Shown here: piece after piece, positions 5,333 to 9,179 of the stretch | Layout of the letters: each line of letters opens with the position of its first letter | Numbering within the stretch: the first letter of the stretch is position 1 | Notes under the pieces: model-generated | What the model saw: the letters and a program-made list of their open reading frames with translations, nothing else | What the model was told of the DNA's origin: nothing | Databases searched by the model: none | Source: Craurococcus roseus | GTDB lineage: Bacteria > Pseudomonadota > Alphaproteobacteria > Acetobacterales > Acetobacteraceae | Length of the DNA: 9,179 nucleotides | Assembly (NCBI RefSeq): GCF_039523795.1 | Contig: NZ_BAAAFZ010000066.1 | Location: forward strand, 1 to 9,179 | Direction: 5' to 3' | Position numbers and translations under genes: made by a program

Positions 5333-6342
5333 GGGGCGTAGACCGGCCGCTTCACCGCGAAGTTGTGGTGCCCCTCCACGTAGCGCACGGTGCCGGACTT
5401 GCTGCGCATGACTATGGAGTGCGTCACCGCGCCGCCCGGGAATCGGCGTACGCCGCGAAGCATCGGGCCGGTGGTCACGCCGGAGGCGGCGAACATCACC
5501 TCGCCACGCGCCATGTCCTCCAGCCCGTACTTCCGGTTCGGGTCCGTGATGCCCATCTCGCGCGCCCGCGCCGTCTGCGCGTCGTCCTCGAACAGCAGCC
5601 GCCCCTGCATCTGTCCGCCGATGCAGCGCAACGCCGCCGCAGCCAGAACGCCCTCCGGCGCGCCGCCGGAGCCCATGTACATGTCCACGCCCGTTTCCGC
5701 TTGCGACACCGCCACCACGCCGGACACGTCGCCGTCCGGGATCAGCATGATGCGCGCCCCGGCCGCGCGGCAGCGCGCTATCGGCTCCTTGTGGCGGTCG
5801 CGGTCCAGCAGGCAGACCACCAAGTCGGAGACCTCCGCCTTCCTGGCCTTGGCCAGCTCCCGCAGGTTGCGCTCGGGCGACTCGTCGATGTCCACCACGT
5901 CCGGCGGCAGCCCCGGCCCGACCGCCAGCTTCTCCATGTAGACGTCCGGCGCGTGGAGGAACCCGCCCCGCTCGGCCAGCGCCACCACGGCCATGGCGTT
6001 CGGCATGCCCTTGGCGGTGAGGGTCGTGCCTTCCAGCGGGTCCACCGCGATGTCCACCCACAACCCCTCGCCGTCCTTGGCGTGGAGGCCGACCTTCTCG
6101 CCGATGTAGAGCATCGGCGCCTCGTCCATCTCGCCCTCGCCGATCACCACCGTGCCGCAGATGTCCACGGTGTCGAAGGCCAGGCGCATCGCCTCCACGG
6201 CGGCGCCGTCGGCGGCGTTCTTGTCCCCCTTGCCCATCCAGAGGCTCGCGGCCAGCGCGGCGGCTTCCGTCACCCGCACCAGCTCCAGGGCCAGGTTGCG
6301 CCCCACCACCAAGCCCGATTTGGGCTCAAGCCTCCCCGACAT
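5329..6342 (-). CDS. glpX: Fructose-1,6-bisphosphatase class II (GlpX)
   Basis: GlpX removes the 1-phosphate from fructose-1,6-bisphosphate to give fructose-6-phosphate, the committed hydrolytic step of gluconeogenesis. In some autotrophs and alphaproteobacteria the family also acts on sedoheptulose-1,7-bisphosphate. The 337-residue protein carries the metal and phosphate motifs GEGEMDEAPML (68-78), DPLEGTTLTAKGMPNA (101-116), DRDRHKEPI (180-188) and GGAPEGVLAAAALRC (226-240). RNLALELVRVTEAAALA (15-31) is the usual class II opening. I chose ATG 6342 because GGAGG lies about six bases upstream on the minus strand and the opening residues then match the family; a TTG seven codons earlier (6363) has no better support. 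It starts 58 bases after hom and ends in a TTGA overlap with recJ. Nothing looks broken. Confidence 0.95.
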   Translation of the reverse strand: MSGRLEPKSGLVVGRNLALELVRVTEAAALAASLWMGKGDKNAADGAAVEAMRLAFDTVDICGTVVIGEGEMDEAPMLYIGEKVGLHAKDGEGLWVDIAVDPLEGTTLTAKGMPNAMAVVALAERGGFLHAPDVYMEKLAVGPGLPPDVVDIDESPERNLRELAKARKAEVSDLVVCLLDRDRHKEPIARCRAAGARIMLIPDGDVSGVVAVSQAETGVDMYMGSGGAPEGVLAAAALRCIGGQMQGRLLFEDDAQTARAREMGITDPNRKYGLEDMARGEVMFAASGVTTGPMLRGVRRFPGGAVTHSIVMRSKSGTVRYVEGHHNFAVKRPVYAP

Positions 6343-6400
6343 CTCCGCCTCCGCATCGATCAAGCAAGCAGGTATGCCACCGCCGCGCGGCCGGCGCAGC

Positions 6401-7699
6401 CTACATCGGCTCGATCCGGATCAGCGCCGGCCGCTCCAGCACCGATTCCAGCGCCGCGATGCGCCCCAGCGCCGCCCGCATGGCCGCTTCCTCGCAATCG
6501 TGCGTCGTCATCACCACCGGCACCGCCTCGCCCGGCGCCCGCCCGCGCTGGAGCATCGCTTCCAGGGAGATGGCGCCGTCGCGGAGGATGCCGGTCACGT
6601 CCGCGATCACGCCCGGCCGGTCCAGCACCATCAGCCGCAGGTAGTAGGCGCCGACGTGCCGCTCCATCGGCAGCGCCGGGGCCGAGCCGCCCAGCGACGA
6701 GTCGGCGCCCCACACCGGCGCGTGCCGGCCGCGCGCGAGGTCGATCAGGTCGGCCGCCACGGCGCTCGCCGTCGGCCCCGCCCCGGCGCCGCGCCCCTCC
6801 AGCACCAAGCGCCCGGCGAAGTCGCCTTCCGCCACCACGGCGTTGAACACGCCCTCCACGTGGGCGATCGGCGAGGCGGCCGGCACCATGCAGGGATGCA
6901 CCCGCGCCGAAACCCCGCCGTCCCCGGCCTGGGACGCGATGCCGAGCAGCTTGATGCGGTAGCCCAGCTCCTCCGCCAGCGCGATGTCGAGCGCGCTGAC
7001 GTCGCGGATGCCCTCGACGTGGACGGCCGCGAAGTCCACCGGCCGGCCGAAGCACAGCGCCGCCAGGATCGCCAGCTTGTGCGCGGCGTCCACGCCGTCG
7101 ATGTCGAAGGAGGGGTCGGCCTCGGCGTAGCCCAGCCGCTGCGCCTCCGCGAGCACCTCCGCGAAGCCGCGCTTCCCCTCCCGCATGGTCGTAAGGATGT
7201 AGTTGCACGTCCCGTTGAGGATGCCGGCCACGCGCCCGATGCGGTTGGCGGCCAAGCCCTCGCGCAGCGCCTTGATGGCCGGGATGCCGCCCGCCACCGC
7301 CGCCTCGAAGGCCAGCGGCACGCCCTTCGCCGCCGCCACCTCGGCCAGGGCCGCGCCGTGGACCGCGAGCAGCGCCTTGTTGGCGGTCACGACCGGGCGC
7401 CCGGCGCGGAGCGACGCCTCCACCAACCGCCGCGCCGGCCCCTCGCTGCCGCCGATCAGCTCCACCACCGCGTCCACGTCCGGGTCGGCGGCCAGCGCCA
7501 CCGGGTCGTCGTGCCAACGCACCCCGCGCAGGTCGAAGCCGCGGTCGCGCCCGCGGTCGCGCGCGGACACGGCGGCGACCTCCACCGGCCGCCCGGCCCG
7601 CGCCGCCACAACCTCCGCGTTGTCGCGCAACAGCTTCAACAGCCCGGCGCCCACCGTGCCGAGGCCGGCGACGCCGACGCGGAGCGGCGCCACGCTCAT
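6401..7699 (-). CDS. hom: Homoserine dehydrogenase with C-terminal ACT domain
   Basis: This enzyme reduces aspartate-4-semialdehyde to homoserine with NAD(P)H, the branch-point step towards threonine and methionine. The 432-residue protein has a Rossmann fingerprint GVAGLGTVGAGLL (9-21), VVELIGG (78-84), TANKALL (105-111) and AFEAAVAGGIPAIK (130-143). The homoserine dehydrogenase signature follows: GILNGTCNYILT (159-170) and GYAEADPSFDIDGVDAAHK (190-208, ending in the presumed catalytic Lys208). An ACT regulatory domain covers about 352-430 (YYLRLMVLDRPGVIADVTG), consistent with feedback control by threonine. ATG 7699 overlaps the alaC stop as ATGA, so the two are translationally coupled. The pairing with an AlaC-type aminotransferase is familiar from alphaproteobacteria. 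There are no frame problems and the length is typical. Confidence 0.96.
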   Translation of the reverse strand: MSVAPLRVGVAGLGTVGAGLLKLLRDNAEVVAARAGRPVEVAAVSARDRGRDRGFDLRGVRWHDDPVALAADPDVDAVVELIGGSEGPARRLVEASLRAGRPVVTANKALLAVHGAALAEVAAAKGVPLAFEAAVAGGIPAIKALREGLAANRIGRVAGILNGTCNYILTTMREGKRGFAEVLAEAQRLGYAEADPSFDIDGVDAAHKLAILAALCFGRPVDFAAVHVEGIRDVSALDIALAEELGYRIKLLGIASQAGDGGVSARVHPCMVPAASPIAHVEGVFNAVVAEGDFAGRLVLEGRGAGAGPTASAVAADLIDLARGRHAPVWGADSSLGGSAPALPMERHVGAYYLRLMVLDRPGVIADVTGILRDGAISLEAMLQRGRAPGEAVPVVMTTHDCEEAAMRAALGRIAALESVLERPALIRIEPM

Positions 7700-8925
7700 G
7701 CCCGGACCAGCTCCGGCGACGCCGGCGCCTCGGCCGCCGGCCCGGCGTTGTCGCCTTGCAGGAAGGCGCGGATGCCCCGCAGCGCCTGCCGTATGCGGTG
7801 GTTGTTCTCCACCAAGGCGATGCGCACGTGCCCGTCCCCGTGCTCGCCGAAGCCGAGGCCCGGCGCCACCGCGACCTTCGCCTTGGCCAGCAGCAGCTTG
7901 GAGAACTCCACGCTGCCGAGGTGCCGGAAGCGCTCGGGAATCGGCGCCCACACGAACATGCTGCCTTCCGGCGAGGGCACGTCCCAACCGGCGGCGCGCA
8001 GGCCCTTCACCAGCAGGTCGCGCCGCTCGCGGTAGAGGACGCGCATCTCCGCCACGCTGTCCTGCGGCCCGTTCAGCGCCGCCGTCGCCGCCACCTGGAT
8101 CGGCGTGAAGGCGCCGTAGTCGAGATAGCTCTTCACCCGCGCCAGCGCCCCGATCAGCCGCGGGCTGCCCGCCGCGAAGCCCATCCGCCAGCCGGGCATG
8201 TTGTAGGTCTTGGACATGGAGGTGAACTCCACCGTCACCTCCTTCGCCCCCGGCACCTCCAGCACCGAAGGCGGCGGCGTCGCGCCGAAATACAGCTCCG
8301 CGTAGGCGAGGTCGGACAGGATGAACAGCTCGTGCCGCCGGCACAGCGCCACCAATTCGCGGTAGAACTCGATGGAGGCGAGGTGCGCCGTCGGGTTCGA
8401 GGGGAAGTTGACGATCACCGCCGTCGGCTTCGGCACCGAATGCTTCACCGCACGGTCGATCGCCGCCAGCATCTCGTCGTCCGGCGCGCAAGGCAGGCTG
8501 CGCACGGAAGCGCCGGCGATGATGAAGCCGAACTGGTGGATCGGGTAGGACGGGTTCGGCACCAGGATGGTGTCGCCGGGCGAAGCGATGGCGTTGGCGA
8601 GGTTCGCCAGCCCTTCCTTGCTGCCGAGCGTCGCCACCACCTCCGTCTCCGGGTCGAGCTTCACGCCGAAGCGCCGCCCGTAGTAGCCGGCCAGCGCCTT
8701 CCGCAGCCCGGGGATGCCCTTGGAGGTGGAATACCGGTGCGTCCGCGGGTCCTGCACCGCCTCCACCAGCTTGGCCACGATGTGCGGCGGCGTCGGGCTG
8801 TCCGGGTTGCCCATGCCGAGGTCCACGACGTCCTCGGCCGCCGCCCGCGCCTTGGCCTTGGCCGCGTTCACCTCGGCGAAGACGTAGGGCGGCAAGCGGC
8901 GGATGCGGTGGAATTCCTCGGTCAT
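7696..8925 (-). CDS. alaC: PLP-dependent class I/II aminotransferase, AlaC type (glutamate-pyruvate)
   Basis: A 409-residue fold-type I aminotransferase. The opening EEFHRIRRLPPYVFAEV is typical of the AlaC/YfdZ group, whose Escherichia coli member makes alanine from pyruvate and glutamate. Visible motifs are LGMGNPDSPTP (36-46), RYSTSKGIPGLRKA (64-77), NFPSNPTA (173-180, Asn177), ILSDLAYAEL (202-211, Asp205 and Tyr208), and the Schiff-base lysine in SMSKTYNMPGWRMGF (Lys239). The substrate carboxylate is probably bound by Arg368 in HVRIALVEN. The start ATG 8925 is fixed by the family opening; the upstream GGACCGAG is a weak ribosome site. Its role beside hom could be alanine synthesis or a broader aspartate-family transamination; LL-diaminopimelate aminotransferase is the nearest confusable group. 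It is the first complete gene of the run and probably carries its promoter. Confidence 0.92.
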   Translation of the reverse strand: MTEEFHRIRRLPPYVFAEVNAAKAKARAAAEDVVDLGMGNPDSPTPPHIVAKLVEAVQDPRTHRYSTSKGIPGLRKALAGYYGRRFGVKLDPETEVVATLGSKEGLANLANAIASPGDTILVPNPSYPIHQFGFIIAGASVRSLPCAPDDEMLAAIDRAVKHSVPKPTAVIVNFPSNPTAHLASIEFYRELVALCRRHELFILSDLAYAELYFGATPPPSVLEVPGAKEVTVEFTSMSKTYNMPGWRMGFAAGSPRLIGALARVKSYLDYGAFTPIQVAATAALNGPQDSVAEMRVLYRERRDLLVKGLRAAGWDVPSPEGSMFVWAPIPERFRHLGSVEFSKLLLAKAKVAVAPGLGFGEHGDGHVRIALVENNHRIRQALRGIRAFLQGDNAGPAAEAPASPELVRA

Positions 8926-8976
8926 GTTGAACTCGGTCCGATTCGGGGGGCCGCCGTCCCATCCGGCGGATCGCCA

Positions 8977-9005
8977 CCTATAAACGAACCGCGCCGCCGC
9001 GTCAG
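8977..9005 (-). promoter_or_regulatory. Candidate sigma-70-type promoter of the alaC-hom-glpX-recJ run
   Basis: On the minus strand CTGACG (9005-9000) and TATAGG (8982-8977) are separated by exactly 17 bases; each matches its consensus at four of six positions. Transcription would begin near 8970, giving a leader of about 45 bases before the alaC ATG. TTTATAG is the only AT-rich hexamer in this GC-rich gap. The -35 box overlaps the stop codon of the upstream proline-rich frame. Confidence 0.45.
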
Positions 9006-9179
9006 CGACGCGCGGGCGGTGGCTGCGCCGACAGGTCGGGCGACGGCGGGGGCGGCGCGCCCAGCAAGTCGGGGGCCGGCGGCAATGGCGGCGCGTCCGG
9101 CACGTCCGGCGCCGCCGTCCCCGGCCGCGCCGTGGGCGATCGCGGCGGCGAAGGCGCCCCCGGGCCCCGCGCCCCGGGC
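9002..9179 (-). CDS. Proline-rich C-terminal tail of an unidentified protein (partial, runs off right edge)
   Basis: A minus-strand frame is open from the window edge to a TGA at 9004-9002, 58 codons. Almost every third position is G or C, supporting real coding. The peptide is dominated by Pro, Ala and Asp in loosely repeated units such as APDVPDAPPLPPAPD, LLGAPPPPSPDLS and AQPPPARR. Such tails are common at the ends of envelope-associated or lipoprotein-like proteins in GC-rich Proteobacteria, but nothing here identifies the protein. It would be transcribed in the same direction as alaC, with its stop 76 bases before the alaC start. Confidence 0.55.
   Translation of the reverse strand, partial: PGARGPGAPSPPRSPTARPGTAAPDVPDAPPLPPAPDLLGAPPPPSPDLSAQPPPARR

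Noticed and set aside
3548..5341. Long plus-strand open frame antisense to recJ
   Set aside because: It is low-complexity (Arg, His, Gln rich) and lies wholly opposite a complete recJ with every motif in place, so it is a codon-bias shadow. The similar plus-strand frames at 5365-6846 and 6152-8035 are rejected for the same reason.
7539..7562. Perfect 12-base tandem duplication inside hom
   Set aside because: It encodes RDRGRDRG where related homoserine dehydrogenases have a similar charged stretch of the same length, so it adds nothing to the protein and is probably codon-level coincidence.

Overview
The window reads as chromosomal DNA from a very GC-rich alphaproteobacterium, most likely of the Rhodospirillales or Acetobacteraceae type. 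This rests on strong G/C preference at third codon positions, the protein flavour of the housekeeping genes, and the gene order alaC - hom - glpX - recJ, which I recall from that group. No database search was possible, so the placement is an inference.

Right part (about 3378 to 9179, minus strand): a tight, intact housekeeping run. Read 5' to 3' on the minus strand it holds the proline-rich C-terminal tail of an unidentified protein, a promoter-like site, an AlaC-type aminotransferase, homoserine dehydrogenase (ATGA overlap with alaC), class II fructose-1,6-bisphosphatase GlpX, single-strand exonuclease RecJ (TTGA overlap with glpX), and then a complete tRNA-Glu(TTC) with encoded CCA. The cluster mixes amino-acid synthesis, gluconeogenesis and DNA repair. 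The overlaps suggest co-transcription and translational coupling.

Left part (1 to about 3417): the integrase-proximal end of a mobile element inserted at the 3' end of tRNA-Glu. On the plus strand the cassette is a small sigma-factor-like protein, a DUF3991/Toprim-like (primase-type) protein, an AlpA/excisionase-like helix-turn-helix protein and a tyrosine recombinase. The cistrons are joined by ATGA motifs (toprim/alpA at 1808, alpA/int at 2058). A divergent minus-strand gene at the left edge resembles uracil-DNA-glycosylase-like phage proteins. The last codons of the integrase are read from the antisense strand of the tRNA-Glu gene. The far end of the element and its second att copy lie outside the window.

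The element looks decayed: a TGA interrupts the toprim frame (at a position where I expect Trp), the alpA frame does not reach its expected stop, and the integrase carries two apparent one-base deletions plus a third frame change. The neighbouring 5.6 kb of chromosomal genes has no such lesion, which argues against general sequencing error. An (ACGG)8 tetranucleotide tract lies inside the toprim gene and could switch its frame by slippage.
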